DNA of 64,000 nt from Membranipora membranacea (taxonomy: Eukaryota > Bryozoa > Gymnolaemata > Cheilostomatida > Membraniporidae), in NCBI GenBank assembly GCA_914767715.1, contig OU612071.1:13499493-13563492 (forward strand), read 5' to 3'. Under the pieces are notes generated by a model. The model did not search any database, had not been told where the DNA came from, and saw only the letters and a list, made by a program, of their open reading frames with translations. Positions 46,255 to 57,998 of the stretch are shown in pieces (position 1 is the first letter of the stretch; every line of letters begins with the position of its first letter). Made by a program: the position numbers and the translations under genes.

Positions 46255-46372
46255 ATAATATTATATATACATATATAAAATTATATATACATATATAATA
46301 TTATATATACATAAATTAAATTATATATACATATATAATATTATATATACATATATAATATTATATATATAT
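46255..46372. repeat. AT-rich tandem repeat of about 22-bp units
   Basis: About five units of ttatatatacatatataata, immediately upstream of SINE copy 2. Confidence 0.92.
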
Positions 46373-46510
46373 TGCGAAGGTTGTGAGTTGAGTCGGTGGG
46401 TTTGGTTTGGCCCCAGGTATGTTCAAACCTGCCTGCAAACAGAGAGCAACCTGGCGCATACACTGCGGTCTCGTGCCATCAAATTTCTATCACCCATTTT
46501 AATCAACCAT
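46373..46510 (+). mobile_element. tRNA-derived SINE, copy 2 (5'-truncated)
   Basis: Starts within the decayed B-box part (ggttgtgagttgagtc), then the shared body gggtttggtttggccccag, acctgcctgcaaacagagag and caacctggcgca. It directly abuts the AT repeat. Confidence 0.7.
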
Positions 46511-48000
46511 CGGGTTTGTTGTACATGATTGTGAGAACAATGGCACAACTGACATACAAGGGATTGACGTCCAACCAACTTTTGGTAGCTTGGAACATAT
46601 ATCCAACGGGTTAAAGCCAGCAGCATATAAATTTAGAGCATTCACATGTTCCTACATATTAACCAATGTTGGTACTCGATCTGTCCCCTGATATTTGAAC
46701 TATTACTAGAAAAAGCACCCTACACCAGTCCTCTGGACCGTACTGTCAAATGCATTATGCAATGCAATACAATGCAATGCAATATACTTGTTTTAAAGTT
46801 ATCAATTAGAACCTACAACTCCTGTGGTGCCAATTGTCCAGAAGTGTATAGCCACTTCATGCATTATTGTGCATCAATATTTTTGTTAGACTGACCGACA
46901 AGAATTTGTACTCACAAAAAGAAAAATTATTGTTGTGTATGGATTATTGAGGGCTATCGATTTATGTATATCTGGACAAACTGAAAACATTTCATACCGT
47001 GCTATGAAGTGTTATTTCACTCCATTGTATGCACCACACAGTTGATTCATTTTGCATACATGCAGCTGGGTGAGCTAACCACATTGCTGGACATCTGTAT
47101 CTCTATCATCTATCTATCTATCTCTGACACCATATTCAATAATGGGGTGCGGATCAAGTCTAGTAACAGCACCCTCCCCTGGTCACAGGATCAATTCAAG
47201 AAGCCACGGTTTCATCAGCAGCAGATAACATTATACAGGATTGAAAAATTCTCAATTATCTTACACTCTGTTATCTCTGGCATGTGATCGCGTCACCATT
47301 TGCGATAAAAACTTATCACTCTAATGACTAACAATGTAATGAACAGTGGTCTCAGTGGACTTTTTACTTCGATGGAACTCTCTCTTTGGGTCGACAGCAG
47401 CCAAAATGGCGGCATTGCAGCCGCAGGGAAATTGTTTGCATTGTCTTCATCAAATTAGGCAAATTCATGCTGTTGAGCATAGCGTTTATGCAGAAATATA
47501 GATCTGTAATAGTATAATTGATGATATGATTGAAATCCGGTCAAAAAGTGACATTTTCACACTGTTTCCAATCACAAAATTTAGTAGGAACTGTGTTCTT
47601 AGAGTCCTCCTTATATTTTTCTTTGTGAGAATCCGTTCCGTTCCCACTAGTTCCCAACCATTCTAACAATTTAATGAGTACAGAAGATATATACACCTTT
47701 ATTTTCATAAACTTGTGAATATAAAGGTTGGGGAGTTTGCGGTATGGCAGCCATGTTTATCACAAAATATTTTTCTGAGCTTCATTTTTTGGGGATTTAT
47801 TAGTTGATTGAAGAAGAGTGAAGACCAGACTGCTATAAAATGATTATGTTACACTTACAGTCATCATCTTTTTGGTTTGCTCTGCATCATATTGCCTTAA
47901 AAATAATAGGTAGGGGAGGGTGTGAATTAGTAACACCAGGCTGGGGATTGGAGTCGGGGGTTAATCCCCATCCTCTAAAGCGTTTGAATGATATAAATAG
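46511..48000. other. No gene seen
   Basis: Includes short simple repeats (tatctatc at about 47110). A plus-strand open frame at 47009-47287 has no supporting splice sites or domain. Confidence 0.35.
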
Positions 48001-48004
48001 CATA

Positions 48005-48325
48005 GAGAAGTTCCAAATGAGCTGATTTTGACATGGAATATCCAATTATAGCATTTCAAGGCCACTCTGTTGAGCATTCTAGGGGTTGCAGAGCGTCCCT
48101 GCCTCCTCTAGAACTAGAAAAATATAAGGAGGCAAAAGTCAGAGGCAAGTGCGAATCATCACCAAGAGAGGTGTTGTAAGCTGCTTCTCAGTCAATCTGT
48201 AGCATATAGTTAGCAAATGGTAATCCTCGAGTAGCTGATTTCCACATGGATTATCCAAATAAAAATATAGTGTTTTATGTGTTTTAAGGCCACCGTATCT
48301 AGCTATTTAGAACTATGGCCTGACT
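48005..48325 (-). mobile_element. hAT-type MITE family 2, two fragments in tandem
   Basis: 48005-48115 matches the right part of 35385-35490, and 48116-48325 starts again with the left part (aaggaggcaaaagtcagagg, gcgaatcatcaccaag). The end reads agaactatggcctg. Confidence 0.65.
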
Positions 48326-48649
48326 TACACATACACAACTGACTTAGGGGCAGTCACAAGAATAACAATACAGTACCGCACACTTAAATCTTGAAATGAA
48401 ACTTTGGAGTTGGCGTTTACATACTTTGTATTTGGACATTTCACTCTTTCTCATTGCATACATAATAAGTGCGTAACGTGTCCACTCCAGATTTCTGACA
48501 AAATATAATTTTGTGTGTGAAATGACAACTCCAAAGTTGCAAGCCAAAATACCAATAACCAACAGAGCTAGTCGCAGATACATACACACATGCGTTTTAA
48601 TATACCTACATTTATATATATATATGTAGCAATGTATGTAATATGTCTG

Positions 48650-48860
48650 TAGGAGGTGGATGTTGTATATGTTGAAGGTCGTGGGTTCGAATCCCTCTGC
48701 AGTCTTTGGGTTTGGTTGGCCCTCAGGTGTGCTCTGATCTGCCAACAAACAGAGAGTGACTTAGCGCAGATATAAGGCACTAATATTTCACCACCTATGC
48801 TTCGGGATGTGGCGTGTGATAAGACAACCCTTGTTCATGATCAATCTTTAATTTTTTATC
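48650..48860 (+). mobile_element. tRNA-derived SINE, copy 3
   Basis: B box gtgggttcgaatccc at 48680-48695, then the full shared body to gtggcgtgtgataagacaac and a tail gatcaatctttaat. The A-box half is lost and replaced by AT-rich sequence with an (AT)n run at 48611-48625. Confidence 0.78.
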
Positions 48861-49872
48861 GACCCTGTTATCCATTGGAAGGTGCTCACCTCTTAACAAT
48901 CTGGCAATCAAGACAAGTTAACATATTCAACTCTTATCATTATACATTTTTTGTCGGCTAAGAATATTACACTGGATGTGCGATCTGTCTGTGAGCGTGA
49001 AACAATACGAGAGAGGACAACTTTGCGGCTTTTGGAGCGCGTCAAATTTCACGCTAAAGGTGGTACTTAATGGTACTTCAACCTTTAAGCATTTATTAGG
49101 AGAGGTTGTTGTTTCTATTGTTATGAGGGTGCAACTCCTAATCATGTTAATATCAAAATAGGCCAACCCTGTACGAATTATAATTTAACAGTATAAAAAC
49201 CTGAAGACAGCAACCCTTTTGAAAACAAGGTTATAGAACACCAACGGGCAAGAGTAGATTTCCATAACTAGCTTCTGGAGGCCCCGATTGAGAAATTAAC
49301 CGCAGTTGAGCAATCATACTCTCGATACCTGTAAGGTAAGTATCATACCAATCCAGGTTGTACCTGTTATGAATGGCTAGTAGACATCACATGACTATCA
49401 CATGACTGGTAATGACGTAAGAGGGTTTTAGCGGGAGTTACTAAAATACCAGTTGATTACTCAACCTGGATATACGTGCAGCCTACAACATAGAAGGTAC
49501 AGTGAATACTACATACATATTGTGCATTCACGTGACTAATGTACCTTACCTATCTAAGGACACCGAGGCACAACCCTATTTTTAAGTGGTTTGTATCGCC
49601 TTCTGCAATTAATCAGGGTTCTTGTATCAAATTATTATTGTGTTGTGGATGATGGGATCATTGCAGAGATGTTCTGGCAACTCAGGGTAGGGGTACATAG
49701 CACAAAGGTAAAAGGCTTTTAGTCCTTGGGTAGCAGATTTAATTTAAGTGATATTTGTGGAGAAGCTGCCAATAGATTATATAAAAACAAGAATCGTCAA
49801 TGTGACAATTTTGAACACTTGCACCAGGGAGAATGTTTGCACAAAATGCTGGTTGAACCAATGAACCAAATT
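48861..49872. other. No gene seen
   Basis: Nothing recognised with confidence. Confidence 0.35.
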
Positions 49873-49880
49873 GGTTGAAC

Positions 49881-50295
49881 CAGTGGCGTATATTAGCACT
49901 CACGGCCCACGGAATTCCGTGAGTGGCTGAATAGCTCAGTGTGTAGAGCGTCCGCTTTGTAATCACTGATAATAAGATTGTCGTGGGTTCGAATCCCATC
50001 AAGATCAGTTTTTTTTCAAATGGGTGCTTTATAACTGGAGCATTTTTACCGTAATCTTCTACTGCTATTGAGTTGTTTTCTGAAAGTACCCAACAGCTCA
50101 GTGAGCTATTGAAATACCTCTCTGCTTGCACTATTTTGCTACCGATATGCAAAAATTTCTGTGCTGGGAGGGCGCTTTAGCGCCCCTCCCACACCCTCCC
50201 CGCCACGCCTACGGCGTGTGGATCGGGCTGCGCCCGATTATTATGCTCATCTCTGAAAAGTCAGTGAGTGAAATTCTTTAGAATATACGCCCCTG
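49881..50295 (+). mobile_element. hAT-type MITE carrying a tRNA-like segment, copy B
   Basis: TIRs CAGTGGCGTATATT and AATATACGCCCCTG, perfect 8-bp TSD ggttgaac (49873-49880 and 50296-50303). Order: tRNA-like unit (49920-50008), T8 (50009-50016), AT-rich body, then GC hairpins at 50166-50190 (ggcgctttagcgcc), 50204-50218 (cacgcctacggcgtg) and 50222-50238 (atcgggctgcgcccgat). The hairpin stems are kept in copy A. Confidence 0.94.
49920..50008 (+). other. tRNA-like unit inside hAT MITE copy B
   Basis: A-box region atagctcagtgtgtagagcg (49931-49950), perfect B box ggttcgaatcc (49986-49996), followed at once by eight T. The anticodon arm is not well paired. This looks like a Pol III promoter unit of tRNA origin, not a tRNA gene. 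Confidence 0.82.
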
Positions 50296-50640
50296 GGTTG
50301 AACCCATGTTTCAACAGGAATTTGTATATTTTGTTGTCGGTCTGTTTTGTTGTTTGATGGTATCTTCTTATCCTCGATCAGAGTTGTCCTCTCTATAAAT
50401 CCTATTTTGGCCTCCCCTAACCATAATTATAACAGTTTAGAGAAAAATGGATCACAGTCTAAAATTACCTGAAATCAGACAGGATGCAGGTAAACTACCT
50501 CGACGTTCATAGATTAATATTTATTCTTTACTGAGTATGTGAATTTCAAGCCAAGAACTGAAAGTTCCTGTTAGTAAACAGGGCAATAGGGGGAAAGCTT
50601 CATACCCTTTCAAATTGTATGGAACAGAGCTGCTGCAAAG

Positions 50641-53600
50641 ATGAAATCAATCCTACCAAAAGACACTGCAGATTATCCTGCTTTCTTTTTTATGAATGCT
50701 GCCTTCGTAAGCATAGCACTGTATGAGTTAATCCATGTGCTGCCAACAGTTGATGAGAATTCGAAGTTCAGTTTTACCTTCCATTTTTTCCTCGGGCTTT
50801 TCTTCTTCATAAACATATATGGAAACTTCTACAAGCTAATCACAACAGATAGCAGTACTAAAGGAATGATTCTCCCAACAATGCTAAAGGAAAACTGGAG
50901 GTAGGTTAGATCAATGAACTCCCTCTCCCTCAGGAAGAGGGAGTTCATTGGTTAGATTTCTGAAGTGACCCAGAATAATAGATAGATAGGCTAGAGTACA
51001 AGCAATGAACTTCATTGCTAGAAGTAGAAGTAATCATACCAGGGAGAATGTCCATTCTCCCTGATCATACTAAACTGAACACTAGTAATCAATCTTTAGT
51101 AAGCCCATCCAAATTATTGGTCCTATCTTTGGTCTAACTAACCAATTCAATTGCTCTTTTTTCTTTCATATGTTGGTTGGGATACAAGACAAGAAATGCA
51201 ATGATATGCTAGTTCCTAAACTTGGTTGAAATTGCTAGGGTTAGTTGCTCACCACATCGTTGCGGCGAAATAGTGTGTGCCTTAGGAGCGAGGCTGCAAT
51301 GTCTTCGTCAAGTTGCCCTTAGTTTGTAGGCAGTTCGGAGCACACCTTGGGGTCCAACATCTCCCAGTAGTCAGTGGACTGCAGTGGGATTCGAACCCAC
51401 GACCCTCAACACTTGCATGCTGGACCGGCGCTCTAATCACTTAGCCACTTCCTACTCCTTGGGTGGCACCCACTGAATTTGGCTTGTCCTCTGTCATGCT
51501 TTTTGCCTCATTTTGAAAGGATTAGACTTACCTAACCTGTGATGAAAATTGATCGCTGATATCAGAAAGCCTGGAGCACTGAAGCTGTGATGCACTTATT
51601 CTGTAGTTTAGAATAAATGGTAGGGGAAGCAAAGGTCCAAGGGAATCCGAAGCATCACCAGGAGGGGTGCTGTGAGGTCCTCCCTGAGCAATAAATATGG
51701 CATACAATTAGCAATTGAAAATCCTTGAGGCGCTGATTCTGACATGGATTATTCAATTTCAGTGCTTTTAGGTCACTCTATTTAGCTTTCTAGGGGAGGC
51801 AGGGCCTGTATTGATAACATATCAGCAGTCAAAAAATCTTTCCATCATATTTGCTGATCGGTTAAATGTCATGGCTCTAAAATTCAGTTCAAACGGTCAC
51901 TTGTAAAAAATAAAAATTAGTAGGCCGAAAGCCCACCTGAGATAAAATGAGCAGATCTAATGAAAATAATCAGTTTTATTGAATGTCACCGTCACTATGG
52001 GAACAGTAAAATATCTAACTGCAAGAACTCTCAGCCCATCTGTGATATCTATCTAGTCTTGAGTCCATTTGTGTTACCTGTCTCTTCTCCTTTGTTATAG
52101 GTTTTGTTACTCGTGTGAGTGTAACTCACCTCCCAGGTCGTGGCACTGTAATCTGTGTAACAGATGTATACTAAGGAGGGATCACCACTGCTCCTTCGCT
52201 GGGGTCTGTGTGGGTAAGTGAGCCAGGGTTGGCATTGAATCAGAAAGAGCGATGCTTTGCTAAAGCGAGTTTCACTCTCACGTCGCTCAAAATTATCACT
52301 AACATGGTCTTTCAATTAGACAAAATTGCTCCCAAATCGCTCACTCAGAATGCATATAGTTCCATCATTGAGAGAGCGATGTATGAGCGACACCTCCAGC
52401 AGGTATCGCTCATTCACTGAGTGAGTGATCAGATTGCGATTTTTGCTGTTTCTAATTGAATGACCCCCCCAGGGCACTTTAGGCATGTGTACCAATCAGT
52501 TCAAGCTGTTATCTTTGCACTGTAGCGACTGGACTAATTCAAATGTGCTTGAGTTCTCAAACTGAAAAGTCAGCCAACCCGCATTGGGCAAAAAGTTAGC
52601 TTTCAAAAGCAAAATGTTAATAGGTCAATTGGGCCAGTTTGTGGCACTGTAGCTACGATGAAGAGAGACTCATATCACAGCAGGATGGGCTTTCCATAAA
52701 TATGATCGATATGTGATGGTTTGGTATAGGCTGTTCCCCCACCCCCTCATCAAACAGCCAATCAGATTGAAGCCAAGGCATCCGCTTCCACAGGCTATTC
52801 TGAGACTGAAATTGTGGCATAACTCAATTTTTGCTGGATTTTATGTAAATCCAGAGATTAGACTGTTGTGATGTGTATCAATTATGCATGTATAGCTTAA
52901 GTGACCCTACCCCTTATCCTAAAAAATTGACCTCGGTCAACACCTGATTCCTCCTAGGTACCCAAGCTAGATGAATTACTTTATGTTCTATTGCTCAGAT
53001 TGTGATATATTATAATCAGTGCGGTAAATACCTGCAACCGATCGTGTTTTTTTTATATTTTTAGGTCATGGAAATTACCGGTACTTCCTTTGTCTGTTAT
53101 TCTATTTGGGAGTTGCAGGAATGTATATCAATCTGCTCAACGTTGAGTTCGTCTATGATATTCTCGGAGGGCTTAGTATACAATCCATACTGGCCATGCT
53201 ACTACCTTGGGCAGCTTGGCTGATGGGTGAGTAAATTTTAAAACTTTGCTCTGCGACAAAACAAATAGATTCAACATTGACATACAGTATTGCGCACAGG
53301 ACTGCACAACACACTGGTCTTCAGCTAGAAGCAATGAGACAAGCGATGTCTCGAGGCCTTACTCTAGTTGATACCTAACTACTGGTTGTCAACTTTTTAC
53401 TCAATCTGGAGCAACTTGAAGGCAGGCCCCTATGATGGAAAGACACCTCCCAGCTATTGATGTGCTAGGGCACTTGGTAATGTGAGAGGTAACCAAGTTC
53501 TGTTCCAGTTAAGAATCTGACCTTTGAATTATTGTTACTCGTCCGAATCAATCCACTGGACTCACTGATGTAATTATTCATGGATTAGAGGCGCATAACT

Positions 53601-55336
53601 GACTCTCCCAAAGCATATATTCTATATGATTGATGCATGAGTTCAGTAATGCTACAGCCGATCAAGTTTCAAAAGGCCAGACTTTTAGCTAGATGCAATA
53701 ACTGTTACAAAGTAATATTCTGACGGAACTCTGTTATAAATTGCCAAGCACATGCTTAATATAGATTACAATGATATGTATAATATATACATGAAAGATT
53801 TTGACACTCGATCAGTGTTGATACTGTCCGTTGATATCTATTATATGGATGAGGGAACATATCGTAGCGTATAGCTTTTATGTATGGTTGCTGGACCGCA
53901 TTTTTCATCATTGGCTGGTCCACAACTTCAGAACTTAATATAGCTGTCCCTTGTAAACTTTTGGCGAGCAACTTGCCTGAGTTTTTGAAGGTTTTTATTG
54001 GGACGTCAATCGCATAACATAAAAGCTGCCAAATTATAGCTTCATTTAGATACTGACACAAAGTCTTCTACTGATTGCATGTCTCCACAAATGGCCATGC
54101 AAAGCCATGCAAAGCATTGATATGAGCCATAAATTCATATCAATTAATCTGTCTGTATATGACTGACATGTTTCATAATGTTGCTGTACTTTTTTGTTCT
54201 GTAGGTATACACGGACCGTTCACATTCGTAGTAGCCTTCATGTCATCACTGACCTTATTCGGTACCCTGATAGCAGCTGGATACTTTCTCTATCAGATTA
54301 ATATGATATCCAAAGGAAGGACTTCTTTTGAGATTGCTAGAGGTATGTACTGAGGAGACTCAAGTCACCGCTCAACTAACAACTCTAGTAACAACCAGAG
54401 TCGCATTTCAAAAAGTAACTCAAATCACCACTCAAGTCACCACCCAATTCACAATACATATTCCTCGCTACACCTTAACCACCAGTTGGTATTTTGTAAA
54501 ATCTAACAATGCAGGGTCTATTTGGTAATGATTGTTGATTCTGAGGCATGAATTAAGCTGGTTTAAAATATTTTAAGGTTCATGCAATGTTTTTTAATAA
54601 TTTTGACTAAGAGCTTGCAATTCAGCTGACTCTGATTTCACTTGTCATTCATCCACAAGCATAATTAAGGTACAGAATAATGTGAGGTCTCATAATTAGG
54701 AGTTATTGCCATCTTGTCAATGTGTTGACAACTCCAATATCAAATCTTATCTGCTCAATTATGGTTTGTGGTCAATTTGACGGCTCAATACCACCCACCC
54801 ACGCAATCTAAGTCGACACATTGGTTTACTACGTTGTGCTTCTGAGCATTCAGCACATTGTTTTGTGAAACACAATTGGAAAGTTAATATCATTGATAGC
54901 CCTGGGTAGACATAGTTGATTTACCTGCTCCTAGGTTGGTCTGCACTCTACATTGTACACTGGCTGACGAAGGTGGATGAGAACTGAGTGCAACTACCAG
55001 TTAACCAGACAGAGTTTGAGCATTGTCATGTTTTAATAGGTCACTTGCTGTTTTGACCGATCATATCTCAGTTTATATGGCCTGTATGAAGATGTTGCCT
55101 CTACCAGTGAAGGTCTTGTTCAATGTTTAAAATTTAATATTTGAATGCATGTTTCATTCCTTGATTTTTCAGGTGAAGGTCATCAGTATGATATTGGTAG
55201 ACTGGGTAACCTAAAACAGGTATTTGGTAAAAGCTGGAGGTACTGTTGGGTGTTTCCATGGATCCCCTCACATCTATACACTGATGGCACAAGGTTCCCT
55301 ACTAAAAACAACCACGAAGAGATCAAAGATATCTGA
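50641..55336 (+). CDS. ZDHHC24: Palmitoyltransferase, ZDHHC24-like, five exons, complete
   Basis: Exons 50641-50900, 52101-52213, 53065-53226, 54205-54342 and 55173-55336 join in frame through GT..AG introns to give 278 residues, close to the usual length of this family. The start is the first ATG after an in-frame stop at 50587. The product is a multi-span S-acyltransferase that would attach palmitate to cysteines on Golgi or ER membranes. Two helices lie at about residues 14-34 and 46-68, the Cys-rich domain at 88-125 (CYSCEC, PPRSWHCNLCNRCILRRDHHC, with DHHC at 114-117), then helices from about 133 and 165-208. GRTSFE (residues 216-221) stands for the TTxE motif. The residues after DHHC (SFAGVCVG) depart from the usual PWVNNCVG, as in the ZDHHC24 branch. 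Introns hold a SINE and a MITE. Confidence 0.93.
51245..51462 (-). mobile_element. tRNA-derived SINE, copy 4, in ZDHHC24 intron 1
   Basis: The best-preserved head: minus strand AGTGGCTAAGTGATTAGAGC (A box), GGGTTCGAATCCC (B box), then the shared body (CCCCAAGGTGTGCTC, CTGCCTACAAACTAAGGGC, GCAGCCTCG). Inserted against the gene's direction. Confidence 0.8.
51600..51815 (-). mobile_element. hAT-type MITE family 2, remnant in ZDHHC24 intron 1
   Basis: Shares gaagcatcaccaggag, gctgattctgacatggatta and tctaggggaggcaggg with the family. Ends are eroded. Confidence 0.6.
52240..52450. repeat. gagcgat repeat in ZDHHC24 intron 2
   Basis: gtcgctcaaaattatcacta through cccaaatcgctcactcag recurs at 56999-57070, and the right end (gtatcgctcattcactgagtgagtgatcag) resembles 19655-19690. 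Probably a foldback repeat. Confidence 0.55.
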
Positions 55337-56632
55337 ATAGGGTTTGTCTCTACCTGACTCTATGCATATTTCACAAATATATCCATAGACATATTTTGTC
55401 TATTGGTGTGTTCATCGAGCATGAAATTGTGAAGGAGTTATAGTAATTGTCTCCACATCATGGGATGACAAAAATCCTTTTCATAAGAATGACTCTTTGA
55501 AGGAGGGTAAGATCACCTCCCCGTGGAGTAAGGAAACTGTGCCTTATGAGAATAAGTGAGCATCATACCAGAAATTGTGATGCAAAGCCGCGCATAATTA
55601 CATTTGAACAACAATCTATTTTGTAAAAACGATAATAATAACAAGTGTTGTATGGTATTATGGGACGCATATTCTTTCTTTTTTTGTTTCCACTAACTAG
55701 ATCTAGTCTTAGTCCTATTTGAAATGCACTGTGTTTTTAGAGAGTTGGTGCCGCAATCACCCCAAACTCTCGTTGTGCCACAACATATATGTCTAATTGA
55801 GCGATTTATTTTGATTTATTTATGAAGAATATGATTTAATCTCCTATAATGATTTGCTTAGGAATTTGTAACTTTGCCAAAATTCAACATCAATTTTTTG
55901 TATGCACCACTTAATCTGGAACTTTTCTTTCAATTTTTGATTAGTGATGATATCGATGTCGGATTTTCAGCTAAATTGATATGTTTGGTTTGCATATCTT
56001 ATGGTATCAATTTGTTGCTGGCAAAAGTTCCCCCAACATACAACATAGGATGAGGGCATTCTCCTGTTCTGTCTGAGATGTTGGTAGTGGCATTCCAACA
56101 TCGAGCACATCCCAGCCACCTATGAGTTGGCTATTGTGTTAGTGGAATGCCACTATCTGCACCTCAGCCAGGGTTTGAGCAATTAAACTGGCTCCTTTCT
56201 TGTAATATCCATTGATTGATGTATTAACTGAATGTCCCTGATTACTCAATGATTACATCATTATTATGGTCAGATAAACAGTCAAGACTAGGCCTGTATA
56301 TATAGCTGTCTCTCTATCTTATAACCCAAATATTTGTTCTTTTTTTGCCATGGTTGAAAAAGGATATAATAAATGTGATCTAAATTTTTTAAATTGTGAT
56401 TTGTTTTTATTGCACGAATAATACAACTAATATTTGAATAAAGTAAATAAAAAATATTACACACCAGTTATAGAAGGTATGAATGCAGATGAATGAGGAG
56501 AAAATGTTGAGTAAATAGCTAGCTAGCATGATCCAGTGAGTTTGCATTTGTCTGATAAAAAAGTTAAAGTAAAATGGACTGAATCAATAGGACATATCAA
56601 TTTTACAATAAAAAATGTTTTCAGTGGCATTC

Positions 56633-56867
56633 AGGTAAATTCGCACCCTTGGTATCTATATTGAATAATCATTAATTATAATCATTTTCATGGGGAAATC
56701 CTACTGAATAGTTTTATAATTAGGTATACAGTTTTTCAATGATATTGACATGAAACTCAGAATTATCTCCTCATTGGTAATAGGGAGACAACTTAAATTC
56801 AAGTTTGATTCAGTTGGATTATGATTAATGATTATTTAATATAGATACCAAGGGCCCGAATTTACCT
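56633..56867. mobile_element. TIR element / MITE, about 235 bp
   Basis: aggtaaattcgcacccttgg at the left faces its near-complement (ccaagggcccgaatttacct) at the right, and the inverted homology continues for about 45 bp. The interior is AT-rich. A TSD could not be read. Confidence 0.75.
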
Positions 56868-57289
56868 ATTGGAATGAAAAAAGTAGGAATACCTTACAGT
56901 AATAATTTGGAAGTTATTAGCTGGGATGGGTACATCATAAATAAGCACAATGTGATGCAGGGTTTCGTTCAATTAGAACAAACAAATTACCCCTATGACA
57001 TCGCTCAAAATTATCGCTGACTTGGTCTTTAACTTAGACAAATTTGTTCCCAAATCGCTTACTCACTGAGTTGTGTTTAATTGTAAGACTGCCCAGAATA
57101 AAAATGAGAGAGTTTGGCAGAGGAATAAATGTCTCTACTCGGGAAATCACAGTTACAGTATTTGTATAACCATTTGCTTCAATTTGAATTCTCAAATTAA
57201 CCAGCATAAAATTCAAACTTGACTTAAAATATGTAATATAAGACTAGGAATTTGAATTTTTCTTTATTACCCTACCAAAAATAGCTTGT

Positions 57290-57375
57290 GAGAGATCAAA
57301 GATATCTGAAACAGGGTTTGTCTCCTAGCTCTGAGCATATTTCACAGATATAGACATATTCTGGATCTATGTGCG
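57290..57375 (+). pseudogene. Duplicated fragment of the ZDHHC24 last exon and 3' UTR
   Basis: gagatcaaagatatctgaa followed by cagggtttgtctc and gcatatttcaca matches 55319-55380, including the codons for EIKDI and the stop. About 2 kb downstream in the same orientation. The rest of the exon is not duplicated. Confidence 0.75.
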
Positions 57376-57998
57376 ATAACTCATCATATGCTGCTGCTGA
57401 CTATGTGGGTACTGAGGCTGATCCTGAAAGCTTGCTGATGACATTGCCTGAAATGTAAGAAGTACTTGTGTTAATATTATCTGGCCAAACATTAGTAAAA
57501 CTTTCAGACTACGATTGATTTGTTTATTCAAATGCATGATGTCAGCTGTTCGAGCCTACGGTGGGTCGAAATTAAATGCAGATATCCTCTCCAGGCAGCT
57601 TACTCCTTATTTGTACCTGGAGCTTTAACACAATTTATTTGTATTATGAGTTTTCTGCCCCCTTTTACTGGATGGAAACTATTTATAATAGTATTCAATT
57701 CGATGTGTTTGATGTGTATGTAACAGTAGTAACAATTTGAATTTATGGCGGTACCACTAACACAAAAATGAGAGTGACTGCAATTCATTGTGATTGAATT
57801 CGCTAGTTATGCGATCCCTCAAACTAGAAGCACAAATCAAATTTCAAAAATCTTAACTTCCCAAATTCAATTTCCCCCTCCACCTAGTCTAAGTGCTCAA
57901 ACACCTAGAATGTGAGTGAGTGGCAATGAGTGATTGATAATGTAATCCCACTAACTCGCATTGCAGCTGTCTGAGCACTTAGACTACCCCACCCCATG

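Larger units (their letters stand above)
55337..57998. other. Convergent intergenic region with a TIR element and a duplicated exon end
   Basis: Lies between the 3' ends of ZDHHC24 (plus) and the NHL gene (minus). Contains AATAAA-type signals near 56437-56447, a TIR element (56633-56867), a gagcgat repeat (56999-57070) and a duplicate of the ZDHHC24 3' end (57290-57375). No further gene seen. Confidence 0.5.

Noticed and set aside
49739-50152. Minus-strand 137-codon frame
   Set aside because: Runs through the hAT MITE copy B and is mirrored in copy A (26251-26487); repeat sequence, not a gene.
53756-54061. Minus-strand 101-codon ORF in a ZDHHC24 intron
   Set aside because: No domain or splice support; lies between verified exons of the other strand.
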